A stretch of 13,830 bases of DNA from Actinomycetes bacterium. GTDB lineage: Bacteria > Actinomycetota > Actinomycetes > Propionibacteriales > Propionibacteriaceae. Location of the stretch: assembly GCA_009785885.1 (NCBI GenBank), contig WQUE01000107.1, positions 1-13,830 of the forward strand, in the 5' to 3' direction. The notes under the pieces were generated by a model. It was not told where the DNA came from. It saw only the letters and a list, made by a program, of their open reading frames with translations, and made no database searches. This document shows, one piece after another, positions 6,869 to 13,830 of this stretch (the stretch's first letter is position 1; every line of letters starts with the position of its first letter). The translations under genes were made by a program, and so were the position numbers.

Positions 6869-8184
6869 CGGGGCTCCCCCGGATCCCCTTGTCGCAACGC
6901 GATGGCGTGCGCGTGCCCCGGCAGGTGCTCCGCGTCCGCGAAGCGGATGATGCCCGCCGCGATCGCGGCCAGGCCGGGCGCGTCGTAGTCGATCACGTGG
7001 ACGTCCCGGCAGAAGCTGCGCCGGGTCAACCCGGAGGAGAAACGGGCCGCGCCGCCGGTCGGCAGCACATGTGTCGACCCCGACGAGTAGTCGCCGAGCG
7101 GCACCGGCGAGTATGGGCCGACGAAGATCGCCCCGGCGTTCCGCACGCGGGCGGCATTCCCGGCGGCGTCGCGGGTGTGGATCTCCAGGTGTTCGGCGGC
7201 GTAGGCGTCGACGACGGCGAGCGCCTGGTCGGGCCCGTCCACGAGCACGATGCCGGACTGCTCCCCGCCCAGGGAGTGGCCCAGCCGCTCCGCCAGCGGG
7301 TTCGCGGGCAACTGGGCGACGATCTCGGCATCGACGGCCGCGGCCAGGCCGGGGCTGTCGGTGACGAGCACGGACGCCGCCAGCGGATCGTGCTCGGCCT
7401 GGCTGATGAGGTCGGCGGCGACCCACGCCGCATTGGCGGTGTCGTCTGCCCACACGCAGATCTCGGACGGGCCTGCCTCCGAGTCGATGCCGACAACGCC
7501 GCGCAACGCGCGCTTGGCCGCCACGACATAGATGTTGCCAGGACCGGTGACCAGGTCGACCCGGGGGCACAGCCCCGGCACGCCGTACGCGAACATGGCC
7601 ACGGCCTGGGCGCCCCCGACCGCATACACCTCGTCCACGCCCAGCAGGGCGCACACGGCCAGCACGACCGGGTGGGGCATGCCGCCGAACTCCGCCTGGG
7701 GCGGCGAGGCCACGGCGATGGACTCCACGCCCGCCGCCTGGGCCGGCACGACGTTCATCAGCACGGACGACGCCAGCGGGGCCAGACCGCCCGGCACGTA
7801 CAGGCCGACACGGCGCACCGGCACGATCCGGTACCCCACGCGCGCCCCCGGCGCCAGTTCCGCCTCACGCCAGGCCGGCTCCGCCTCGCACGTCTCGGCC
7901 ACGACCCGCCGCCGCCGGATCGCTTCCTCGACTGCGGCGCGCAGCGGGTCGTCCATCTGGTCCAGCGCCTCCGCGATCGCGACCGCCGGCACACGGAACG
8001 ACTCGGGCACCACGTGGTCGAACGCGCGGGAGTACTCGCGGAGCGCGTCCTCGCCGCGCGTACGGACCGCCTCACAGATGGGGACAACCGTCGTCAAGGC
8101 GGCCGCCACATCGAACTGCGCCCGTGGCACCACCGCCGCATAGTCGTCCGGCCGCAGCCCACGCACATCGATCGTTCGTAGCAC
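6865..8184 (-). CDS. hisD: HisD, histidinol dehydrogenase
   Basis: Zinc enzyme oxidising L-histidinol to L-histidine in two NAD+-dependent steps. It is 439 residues, a normal length. Key segments are GLYVPGG (127-133), VDLVTGPGNIYVVAAKR (209-225), GIDSEAGPSEI (232-242), DLISQAEHDP (Zn ligands Q262 and H265), YAAEHLEIHT (catalytic pair E331 and H332), GDYSSGSTHVLPTGG (D365) and HLPGHAHAIALR (H424 as last Zn ligand). The GTG at 8184 gives the expected N-terminus VLRTIDVRG. It lacks a clear Shine-Dalgarno but sits seven bases after a TAGACT -10-like element, suggesting a leaderless mRNA. It opens the his block and is 50 bases from the upstream membrane-protein gene. Confidence 0.97.
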   Translation of the reverse strand: MLRTIDVRGLRPDDYAAVVPRAQFDVAAALTTVVPICEAVRTRGEDALREYSRAFDHVVPESFRVPAVAIAEALDQMDDPLRAAVEEAIRRRRVVAETCEAEPAWREAELAPGARVGYRIVPVRRVGLYVPGGLAPLASSVLMNVVPAQAAGVESIAVASPPQAEFGGMPHPVVLAVCALLGVDEVYAVGGAQAVAMFAYGVPGLCPRVDLVTGPGNIYVVAAKRALRGVVGIDSEAGPSEICVWADDTANAAWVAADLISQAEHDPLAASVLVTDSPGLAAAVDAEIVAQLPANPLAERLGHSLGGEQSGIVLVDGPDQALAVVDAYAAEHLEIHTRDAAGNAARVRNAGAIFVGPYSPVPLGDYSSGSTHVLPTGGAARFSSGLTRRSFCRDVHVIDYDAPGLAAIAAGIIRFADAEHLPGHAHAIALRQGDPGEPR

Positions 8185-8191
8185 GACGTCC

Positions 8192-8197
8192 AGTCTA
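8192..8197 (-). promoter_or_regulatory. Possible -10 element for leaderless hisD
   Basis: On the minus strand TAGACT fits TANNNT and is followed after seven bases by the hisD GTG. That is the spacing expected when transcription starts at the first base of the start codon, a common arrangement in actinobacteria. The absence of a Shine-Dalgarno before hisD agrees. No good -35 hexamer is seen at 17-18 bases. Confidence 0.45.
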
Positions 8198-8234
8198 CGG
8201 GACCGTCTCAGGGATCCCGGCGGACCCGTCAGGC

Positions 8235-8816
8235 TCACTCGGTCACCTCGGGCGCCGCAGCGCGATGGAACGCACGGGGCGACATCGACATGGCGGCCGC
8301 GTAGAGGAACGTCGGCAGGAGCGCACCGATCGGCCACATCGCCAGCGCGCTCTTGCTCCGGAGCAGGAAATCCATCTGTACCCGCCCACCGGGTTCGACG
8401 ACCGCGAGGCGATCGGCGAAGTCGCGCGGCCCGAACGCCTGGCCGACCTGCCAGCAGATGACGCCGCCCACGACGCCGGCAACCAGCGCGATGATCGCCG
8501 ACGGCCAGCCGAGGCCGCCGAACAGCCTCCATACGAGGACGCCGATGCCCAGCCCGGCGACCAGACCGACCGCCATGAACCACGCGTCGACGCCGAAGAC
8601 CCGCGCGAGCCCGCGTTCCGTGATCTGTGCCGCACCGCCCAGGCCGACCGTGTAGTACGGCGGTTGCACGAGCAGCCGCCACACCCCACCGGCGACGGCA
8701 CCGATCAGGAGGCTCGCCAGGACCACGACCACCCCGCGGCGACGCCACGGCGACGCCGGCCTGGCCGGTGGCCCGGCAGGGCCCTCGACGACCGGCGCGA
8801 TCTCTTGCTCGCTCAC
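8235..8816 (-). CDS. Four-helix membrane protein of unknown function
   Basis: Integral membrane protein of 193 residues whose function I cannot name. A Pro/Ala/Glu-rich cytoplasmic N-terminus (1-24) with basic WRRR at 24-27 precedes four likely transmembrane segments at about 28-49, 78-98, 104-125 and 155-177. Between helices 1 and 2 lies a loop with PPYYTVGLGGAAQITERGL and the stretch VFGVDAWF, which I recall from small actinobacterial membrane proteins; that family link is from memory and not verified. A second loop of about 30 residues separates helices 3 and 4. The GTG start follows a G-rich GGGGGGAGC ribosome-binding stretch and lies 15 bases after the upstream ATPase stop. It may thus be transcribed with the importer genes, while hisD 50 bases downstream may have its own promoter. 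Confidence 0.8.
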   Translation of the reverse strand: MSEQEIAPVVEGPAGPPARPASPWRRRGVVVVLASLLIGAVAGGVWRLLVQPPYYTVGLGGAAQITERGLARVFGVDAWFMAVGLVAGLGIGVLVWRLFGGLGWPSAIIALVAGVVGGVICWQVGQAFGPRDFADRLAVVEPGGRVQMDFLLRSKSALAMWPIGALLPTFLYAAAMSMSPRAFHRAAAPEVTE

Positions 8817-8831
8817 GCTCCCCCCTCGCCC

Positions 8832-9686
8832 TCACTGTACCGGCACGTGGATCGTGGGCACGGCGTCGAGGAGTACCCGCGTGTAGGGATGCTGCGGATT
8901 GCCGCACACCGCATCGATGGGTCCGGCCTCGACGGCCCGGCCGCCCTGCATGACGAGCACCGAGTCGCACAGGTGCCGTACGACGGCGATGTCGTGACTG
9001 ACGAACAGCAGCGTCAACCCGTCGTCGCGGACCCGCTCAAGCAGGAGGTTGAGCACCTGGGCCCGCACCGACACGTCGAGCGACGATACGGCCTCGTCCG
9101 CGACGAGGACGCTCGGTGCCGGCGCAAGCGCCCGGGCGATCGCGACGCGCTGGCGCTGCCCGCCACTCAGCTCGTGGGGATACCGGGCGGCGATGCCGGG
9201 CTCCAGCCCGACCTTCGCGAGGAGCGCCGCGGTCTGCTCCGGGCTGTCGGGCGGCAGGCCGCCCTGCGCCTTGAGGATCGGCGAGCGCAGCGGCTCGCCG
9301 ATGATGCGCCCGACCCGCATCCGGGGGTCGAGGGAACTGCGCGGGTCCTGGAACACCATCTGGACGTGGCGGCGCAACGTGCCCAGGTCGCGCTCGGGCA
9401 GGCCGGTGATGTCCAGACCCCGGAACACGATGCGCCCGCCGGTGGGGGGCAGCAGGGCGAGAAGCATCCGGACGAGCGTCGACTTGCCCGATCCGGAGCC
9501 GCCGACGATGCCCAGCCGCTGCCCGGGGACGACCGTCAAGGTCACGTCGTCCACCGCGTGGACCGGTTCCCGGCCGCGTCCGCCCCGGCGTTCGAAAGAC
9601 CGGGACAGGCCCGTCACCTCGAACTCGGGCACGACGCTTCCCCGGTCGGACGGGCCGGTGTGCCGCTCAGCCATCCCGTCCCCCAT
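8832..9686 (-). CDS. Oligopeptide-type ABC importer ATPase (DppF/OppF-like)
   Basis: Second nucleotide-binding subunit of the importer, 284 residues. It has Walker A GGSGSGKST (62-70), Q-loop VFQDPRSSLDPRM (111-123), signature LSGGQRQRVAIARAL (173-187), Walker B VLVADE (193-198), D-loop SSLD and switch H231. The C-terminal oligopeptide-transporter extension includes NPQHPYTRVLLDAVP (263-277). This extension and the gene order mark the DppF/OppF group. The residue after the catalytic Glu is Ala (DEAVSSLD) where many ATPases have Pro. The start is ambiguous: ATG 9686 has GGAGAGG immediately upstream and overlaps the previous gene by 20 bases; ATG 9674, four codons on, has GGGGGA at four bases. 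The substrate cannot be deduced from this subunit. Confidence 0.93.
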   Translation of the reverse strand: MGDGMAERHTGPSDRGSVVPEFEVTGLSRSFERRGGRGREPVHAVDDVTLTVVPGQRLGIVGGSGSGKSTLVRMLLALLPPTGGRIVFRGLDITGLPERDLGTLRRHVQMVFQDPRSSLDPRMRVGRIIGEPLRSPILKAQGGLPPDSPEQTAALLAKVGLEPGIAARYPHELSGGQRQRVAIARALAPAPSVLVADEAVSSLDVSVRAQVLNLLLERVRDDGLTLLFVSHDIAVVRHLCDSVLVMQGGRAVEAGPIDAVCGNPQHPYTRVLLDAVPTIHVPVQ

Positions 9687-10578
9687 CCTCTCCGGCCCAG
9701 AAGTCCCCGATCACGGGCAAACGCTCCCCCGGCGGGACCGCGTCGATCGCCGCCGTGGCGACGAGGCCGCGCGTGTACGGGTGCGCCGGCGCCCCGAGGA
9801 CCTGGGCGAGGCTGCCCCGCTCGACGATCCGGCCCTGGTACATCACCATCACCTGCGAACAGACCTGCGACACCACCGCGAGATCGTGACTGATGAACAG
9901 GCACGCCGCCCCGACGGCGGACAGTCCGGCGTCGAGCAGTCGGAGCACCGTTGCCTGCACGGTCACGTCCAGGGCTGTCGTCGGTTCGTCGCAGATGACG
10001 AGCAACGGGGAGTTCATCAGGGCCATGCCGATGAGCACCAGTTGGCGCTGGCCCCCGGACAGCTGGTGGGGGAAGCTGTCGGCGATCCGCTCGACGTCGG
10101 GCAGGCCCACCTCGGCCAGAACGCCGAGGACCCGTTCGCGGGCGTGCCCGCGGATCCGCTCGGGCCCGACGCCGTACCGCTGGGCGTCGGCGGCGCGGCG
10201 TACGTAGTGCAGCCGCAGCACCTCGGCGACCTGGCGCCCCACCGTCATGGTCGGGTCCAGCGCCGTCATCGGCTCCTGGAAGACCATCGTCATCGCGTCC
10301 CCCCGCAGCCGCGAATACGCGGCGTCGCCGAGCCCGACAAGTTCCCCGCCGCGCCAGCGCACCGAGCCGTGGACGTGCACACCCTCCGGCAGCAGGCCCA
10401 TGATCGCGAGGGCCGTGGCCGACTTGCCCGACCCCGACTCGCCGATCAGACCCCAGCGTTCCCCGGATGACAGCGTGAAGGCGATGTCGCGGACCGCGGG
10501 CGACGCGCCGGCCCGCCCGAAGGTGACGGATAGCCCGTCCACCGCGAGCAGGGGAACCGCCTCCGGCACGTCGCTCAT
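9667..10578 (-). CDS. Oligopeptide-type ABC importer ATPase (DppD/OppD-like)
   Basis: First nucleotide-binding subunit of the importer, 303 residues. Motifs are Walker A GESGSGKSA (46-54), Q-loop MVFQEPMTALDPTMTVG (98-114), signature LSGGQRQLVLIGMAL (173-187), Walker B LLVICDE (192-198), D-loop TALD and switch H231 in FISHDLAVV. A C-terminal HPYTRGL segment (266-272) begins the oligopeptide-transporter tail, which is short and acidic here and has no cysteine cluster of the kind that can bind a Fe-S centre. A strong GGGAGGTG precedes the ATG, which overlaps the upstream permease stop as ATGA. It should form the ATP-hydrolysing heterodimer with the next gene's product. Confidence 0.94.
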   Translation of the reverse strand: MSDVPEAVPLLAVDGLSVTFGRAGASPAVRDIAFTLSSGERWGLIGESGSGKSATALAIMGLLPEGVHVHGSVRWRGGELVGLGDAAYSRLRGDAMTMVFQEPMTALDPTMTVGRQVAEVLRLHYVRRAADAQRYGVGPERIRGHARERVLGVLAEVGLPDVERIADSFPHQLSGGQRQLVLIGMALMNSPLLVICDEPTTALDVTVQATVLRLLDAGLSAVGAACLFISHDLAVVSQVCSQVMVMYQGRIVERGSLAQVLGAPAHPYTRGLVATAAIDAVPPGERLPVIGDFWAGEDGGRDG

Positions 10579-11393
10579 CGCACCTCCCGCAGCGTCGGGT
10601 CGAGCACGTCGCGTAGACCGTCCCCCAGCAGGTTGAAGCCGAGCACGGCGACGGCGATCGCCAGACCAGGCCAGGTGGCCAGGTTCGGGTCGCTGAACAG
10701 GTACGGCTGGGCGTCGTACAGCATTCGTCCCCACGCGGGGGTCGTCGCCGGGGCGGACAGGCCAAGGTAGCTGAGGGCGGCCTCCGCGAGGATCGCCAGG
10801 CCGAAACTCACCGACGACTGGACGAGGACGACGGGTGCGATGTTCGGGAGCACGTGCGACCAGGCGATGCGGGCCCGCGTCGTACCGGCGGCCCGCGCGG
10901 CCAGGACGTAGTCCTGGCTCAAGACCTGCAGCGAGGCGCCCCGCGCGATCCGGATGAACGCGGGCACCGACGCGATGCCGATCGCGACCATGGCGGTCGC
11001 CACCGACCCGCCTCCGCGGGCCGCGGCCAACAGGATCGCCAGGAGCAACGCGGGAAACGCGTACACCAGATCGGCGGCCCGCATGATCACCTGGCCCCAC
11101 ACGCCCCCGGTCGCCGCCCCGGCGACGCCGAGCGGCACCCCGATGATCGCCCCGATCGCCACGGCGATGATTCCCGCGAGCAGGCAGATGCGGCTGCCCG
11201 CGAGGACGCGGCTGAAGATGTCCAGGCCGAGCCCGTCCGTCCCCATGAGGTGCGGCCAGCCCGGGCTCGCCAGGCGCGCCGACGGGACGACATGGTTCGG
11301 GTCGAACGGCAGCCACACGAGTGACACGAGACACGCCAGGACCACGACGCCGACGAGGGCGGCCCCGATGATCAGACTCGCCGACCGTTTCAC
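10575..11393 (-). CDS. Oligopeptide-type ABC importer permease (DppC/OppC-like)
   Basis: Inner-membrane channel subunit of the importer, 272 residues with about six helices: one N-terminal helix (about 7-27) and five in the BPD_transp_1 core (about 68-250). The DppC-type entry is HLMGTDGLGLDIFSRVLAGSR (48-68). The cytoplasmic coupling (EAA) region is DYVLAARAAGTTRARIAWSH followed by VLPNIAPVVLV (161-191), and EAALSYLGLSAPATTPAWGRML is also typical of DppC. The ending DVLDPTLREVR is the usual C-terminus of the group. The GTG start overlaps the stop of the first permease (GTGA), with GGTGG just upstream. The frame is open further upstream but only reads the other permease out of frame. Confidence 0.95.
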   Translation of the reverse strand: MKRSASLIIGAALVGVVVLACLVSLVWLPFDPNHVVPSARLASPGWPHLMGTDGLGLDIFSRVLAGSRICLLAGIIAVAIGAIIGVPLGVAGAATGGVWGQVIMRAADLVYAFPALLLAILLAAARGGGSVATAMVAIGIASVPAFIRIARGASLQVLSQDYVLAARAAGTTRARIAWSHVLPNIAPVVLVQSSVSFGLAILAEAALSYLGLSAPATTPAWGRMLYDAQPYLFSDPNLATWPGLAIAVAVLGFNLLGDGLRDVLDPTLREVR

Positions 11394-12355
11394 TCGACCA
11401 CCGCCCGTCCCGTGCGCAGCCGCGGGTCGATCACGAGGTAGGCGACATCGACGAGCAGGTTGATCATCAGGATCAAGGCGACGAGCACCAACACGATGGC
11501 CTGCACGAGTGGCAGATCCCGCCCGTTGACGCTGCGCAGCAACAGCGATCCCAGACCGGGCAGCACGAACACGTTCTCGATCACGACCGCGCCGACGAAC
11601 AGCGTCGCCAACTGGAGACCGAGCACCGTCACGATCTGCAGTGCGGCGTTGCGCAGACCGTGGCGCCACACGGCCCGGCGGCGCCGCCAGCCGATCGAAC
11701 GCGCCGTGCGCATGTAGTCCTGGTCCATCACGTCGAGAAACGCCCCCCGGACGTAGCGGACGAGCACCGCCCCCTGGACGAGGGCCAGCGACACCCACGG
11801 CAGGATCAGGTGCCGGAACCAGTCGAGTGGGTCGCTTGTCAGAGGCACGTAGTTGCCCGCCGGCAGCCAGCGTAGGCGCGCGGCGAACACCACGACGAGC
11901 ACGATGCCGGCCAGGAACGCCGGTACGGCCATGCCGAGTTGGGACGTCGCCAGCACCATTTGCCCGCTGGCCTGTCGCCGGTGGAGCGCCGCGAACAGGC
12001 CGGCCGGCAGCGCGAGCACCATCGCCAGCACCATCCCGCCTCCCACGAGGGAGATTGTGACCGCCAGCTTCGGGACGATCAGGCCGGCCACGGGCTCCCC
12101 CGTGAACGCCGAGGCGCCCAGGTTGCCGTGCGCCACCCCGGCGAGCCAGTGCACGTAGCGCAACAGGACCGGGTCGTCGAGCCCCATGGCGGAGCGCAGG
12201 TGCGCCACGGCCGCCGGTGTGGCGTTGTTGCCGAGAATCACCGCGGTGACATCGCCGGGCAGCAGGTTGAGGAGCAGGAACACGGCCAGGGAAGCGACGA
12301 GCAGGCTGACAACGAACGCCGCCAGCCGTCCGAGCAGCAGACGCGAGAGCCTCAT
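11390..12355 (-). CDS. Oligopeptide-type ABC importer permease (DppB/OppB-like)
   Basis: First channel subunit of the importer, 321 residues, a normal length. The N-terminal segment contains one helix (about 11-33) followed by LPGDVTAVILGNNATPAAV, the conserved DppB/OppB region with its external loop. The BPD_transp_1 domain (about 96-310) has helices, a coupling loop at DYMRTARSIGWRRRRAVWRH plus GLRNAALQIVTVLG (213-246), and VIENVFVLPGLGSLLL (258-273), which is highly typical of DppB. The chosen ATG at 12355 starts at MRLSRLLLGR with GGGG upstream; an in-frame ATG at 12454 would add 33 unlikely residues. The 126-base gap to the upstream binding-protein gene shows no clear hairpin terminator or promoter, so readthrough from that gene is likely. 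Confidence 0.95.
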   Translation of the reverse strand: MRLSRLLLGRLAAFVVSLLVASLAVFLLLNLLPGDVTAVILGNNATPAAVAHLRSAMGLDDPVLLRYVHWLAGVAHGNLGASAFTGEPVAGLIVPKLAVTISLVGGGMVLAMVLALPAGLFAALHRRQASGQMVLATSQLGMAVPAFLAGIVLVVVFAARLRWLPAGNYVPLTSDPLDWFRHLILPWVSLALVQGAVLVRYVRGAFLDVMDQDYMRTARSIGWRRRRAVWRHGLRNAALQIVTVLGLQLATLFVGAVVIENVFVLPGLGSLLLRSVNGRDLPLVQAIVLVLVALILMINLLVDVAYLVIDPRLRTGRAVVE

Positions 12356-12481
12356 GGCCGCCCCGGCGGGGTCCGGTGGCCCGATCGGTGGTTGGCCCTC
12401 ACCCGTCCAGCGTACTCCGTCGCTTCGGGGCACGCCAGTGACTGCGCTAGCCACATGAGGGTTGGCGCCGCGGCGATGGTC

Positions 12482-13830
12482 TCAGCCGTTCTTGGAGGCG
12501 ATCGTCGTCACGTCGAAGCTGTAGCCCACCTGGTTCGCGGGAAGGCCTGTCAGGTCGGGTGTCGCCACGATCAGGTTGGGCATCAGCCACAGGAAGCTCC
12601 CCGCCGCGTCGTCCGACAGGATCTGCGCCGCCTGCTGCATCAGCGTCACCTGGTCGGCCGGACTGGCCTGGTCGGCCTGCGAGATCAGCTGCTGGAACTG
12701 CGGGTTGTCGTAGTGCCAGTAGTAGGACGGGTCCGCCCAGTTCACGATGTCGCGTGGCTCGGCGTGGTCCACGATCGTCATGTCGTAGTCGCCCTGGGTG
12801 AACACCTGGTCGTACCACTGCGCGAAGTCCAGTTCCTTCACCGTGACCGTGATGCCGATCTGGCCGAGTTGCGACACGAGGAACTGCTCAGAGCCGGTGG
12901 CGTAGGGGTACGTCGGCACGGTCAGCGTCAGACTGAGACCCGATCCGTAGCCGGCCTGCGCCAGCAGATCCTTCGCTTTGGCCGGGTCGTACGGGTACGC
13001 ACCCGACAGATCCTGATACCACGGGTCGGTCGGTGGCACCATCGAGCCGATGAGCAGACCCTGGCCGGCCCACACGGAGTCCAGCAGCGCCTGCCGGTCG
13101 ATGCCGTAGCAGATGGCCTGGCGCACGGCGGCGTTCGCCAACGGCGTGCGGGCATGGTTGAAGCCGAGGACGATCTCGCCGGTGGAAGTCCCCTTCACAA
13201 CCTGGAAGCGACTCGCGTCCGCGAACTGGCCGAGCGCCTGGGGGGCCGCCAGGATGCTGATGATATCGAGGCCACCCGACAACATCGCCGCATTTTCCGC
13301 GCTCGGATCCGCGTAGTACTGGAACGTGACCGTGTCGAAACGTCCCGCGGTTCCCCAATAGGCCGGATTCTTCGCGAGAACGACCGATTCGCCCTTGTTC
13401 CACGTCTTGAGCGTGTACGGCCCCGAGCCGGCCGGTTGCGTCGTCAGCGACCCCAGACCGGCGGGATCGATGATGATGCCCATCGGACCGGTCATGGCGT
13501 ACAGCCAGTTGTTCGACGGCTTGGCGAGCGTGACGACGACGGTCTTGGCGTCAGGCGCCGTGATCGAGGTCGCGTTCGCCATGATCGTCTTGTACGTGGC
13601 GACCACGGCCGGATCCGTTTGGATCCGCTGCAGGGACGCCACCACATCCTGCGCCGTCACCGGCGTCCCGGAGGCGAACGTGAGGCCCCCCTGGAGCGTG
13701 AAGGTGTACGTCAGGCCGTCTTTCGACTCCGTCCACGCGCTCGCCAGGAGGGGACGGATGTTGCCCTCGCCGTCGAGCTTCACCAGCGTCTCGTAGACGT
13801 TGTACAGCAGCGCCTGGGGAATCGCGGCCT
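12482..13830 (-). CDS. ABC importer substrate-binding protein, SBP_bac_5 family (N-terminus outside window)
   Basis: Extracytoplasmic, probably lipid-anchored, binding protein of the peptide/nickel/opine type that delivers substrate to the permeases encoded next. About 448 residues are visible. The reading frame is open to the right edge, and the residues before the GTG at 13783 (QALLYNVYETL) clearly belong to the family, so the signal peptide and roughly 60-100 residues are missing. Family features are LLASAWTESKDGLTYTFTL with FASGTPVTAQDVVASL following, NPAYWG, AAVRQAICYGIDRQALL, YPYDPAKAKDLLAQAGY and YDMTIVDHAEPRDIVNWADP. The TGA is at 12484-12482. The ligand is unknown: this family binds peptides, but also nickel chelates, sugars, opines and other small molecules. 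Confidence is high for the family and low for the substrate. Confidence 0.93.
   Translation of the reverse strand, partial: AAIPQALLYNVYETLVKLDGEGNIRPLLASAWTESKDGLTYTFTLQGGLTFASGTPVTAQDVVASLQRIQTDPAVVATYKTIMANATSITAPDAKTVVVTLAKPSNNWLYAMTGPMGIIIDPAGLGSLTTQPAGSGPYTLKTWNKGESVVLAKNPAYWGTAGRFDTVTFQYYADPSAENAAMLSGGLDIISILAAPQALGQFADASRFQVVKGTSTGEIVLGFNHARTPLANAAVRQAICYGIDRQALLDSVWAGQGLLIGSMVPPTDPWYQDLSGAYPYDPAKAKDLLAQAGYGSGLSLTLTVPTYPYATGSEQFLVSQLGQIGITVTVKELDFAQWYDQVFTQGDYDMTIVDHAEPRDIVNWADPSYYWHYDNPQFQQLISQADQASPADQVTLMQQAAQILSDDAAGSFLWLMPNLIVATPDLTGLPANQVGYSFDVTTIASKNG

Noticed and set aside
9080..9115. Ala after the catalytic Glu in Walker B of the second ATPase (DEAVSSLD)
   Set aside because: I recall DEAVSALD as a frequent variant among dipeptide-type ATPases; all catalytic residues are present, so this is not evidence of inactivity.
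8124..10470. Plus-strand frames of about 470-590 codons across the importer ATPases and hisD
   Set aside because: They are shadows of the well-supported minus-strand genes, and their translations resemble no family.
12482..13783. Binding protein starting at the GTG at 13783
   Set aside because: The in-frame residues upstream (QALLYNVYETL) are clearly part of the SBP_bac_5 fold, and no signal peptide follows 13783. The true start is outside the window.
1..13830. Search for tRNA, rRNA, CRISPR arrays, insertion sequences, phage or defence genes
   Set aside because: Nothing convincing was found by eye: genes are almost contiguous, gaps are at most about 130 bases, and I saw no direct repeats or transposase-like frames.

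Overview
The window is high-GC DNA, densely coding, with all 16 recognisable genes on the minus strand. Gene content points to an actinobacterium (Actinomycetota): GC-rich third codon positions, frequent GTG starts, 1-4 base start/stop overlaps, a PriA-like HisA, a single-domain HisB, a yebC-ruvC-ruvA-ruvB cluster, and a GAAC-N4-GTTC LexA operator before ruvC. I cannot name the genus. A Propionibacteriales-like or other non-mycobacterial lineage is only a guess.

Layout in the direction of transcription (right to left). (1) 13830-8832: an oligopeptide/dipeptide-type ABC importer, in the order substrate-binding protein (N-terminus outside the window), two permeases and two ATPases. (2) 8816-8235: a four-helix membrane protein of unknown function. 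(3) 8184-3726: a histidine biosynthesis block hisD-hisC-hisB-hisH-hisA with overlapping genes. hisD has a possible leaderless promoter. hisF does not follow hisA. (4) 3657-2647: a two-domain GNAT acetyltransferase with a strong ribosome binding site. (5) 2589-1: yebC, then ruvC-ruvA-ruvB behind a LexA operator, with ruvB running off the left edge.

How the genes work together: the importer would bring in a peptide or similar solute using ATP. The his enzymes cover the HisA isomerase step, the HisH glutaminase half of the next step, and the HisB, HisC and HisD steps. HisF, HisG, HisI and HisE must be elsewhere. RuvABC process Holliday junctions, with ruvCAB under probable SOS control. YebC is a translation or regulatory factor that commonly neighbours ruvC.

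I found no tRNA, rRNA, CRISPR array, insertion sequence, phage gene, defence system or biosynthetic cluster, and no convincing undescribed system. No gap between genes exceeds about 130 bases. The points most worth checking are two unusual residues in the HisA/PriA active-site region, the LexA operator, the leaderless hisD candidate, the missing hisF, and the unusual junction of his genes with the ruv cluster.
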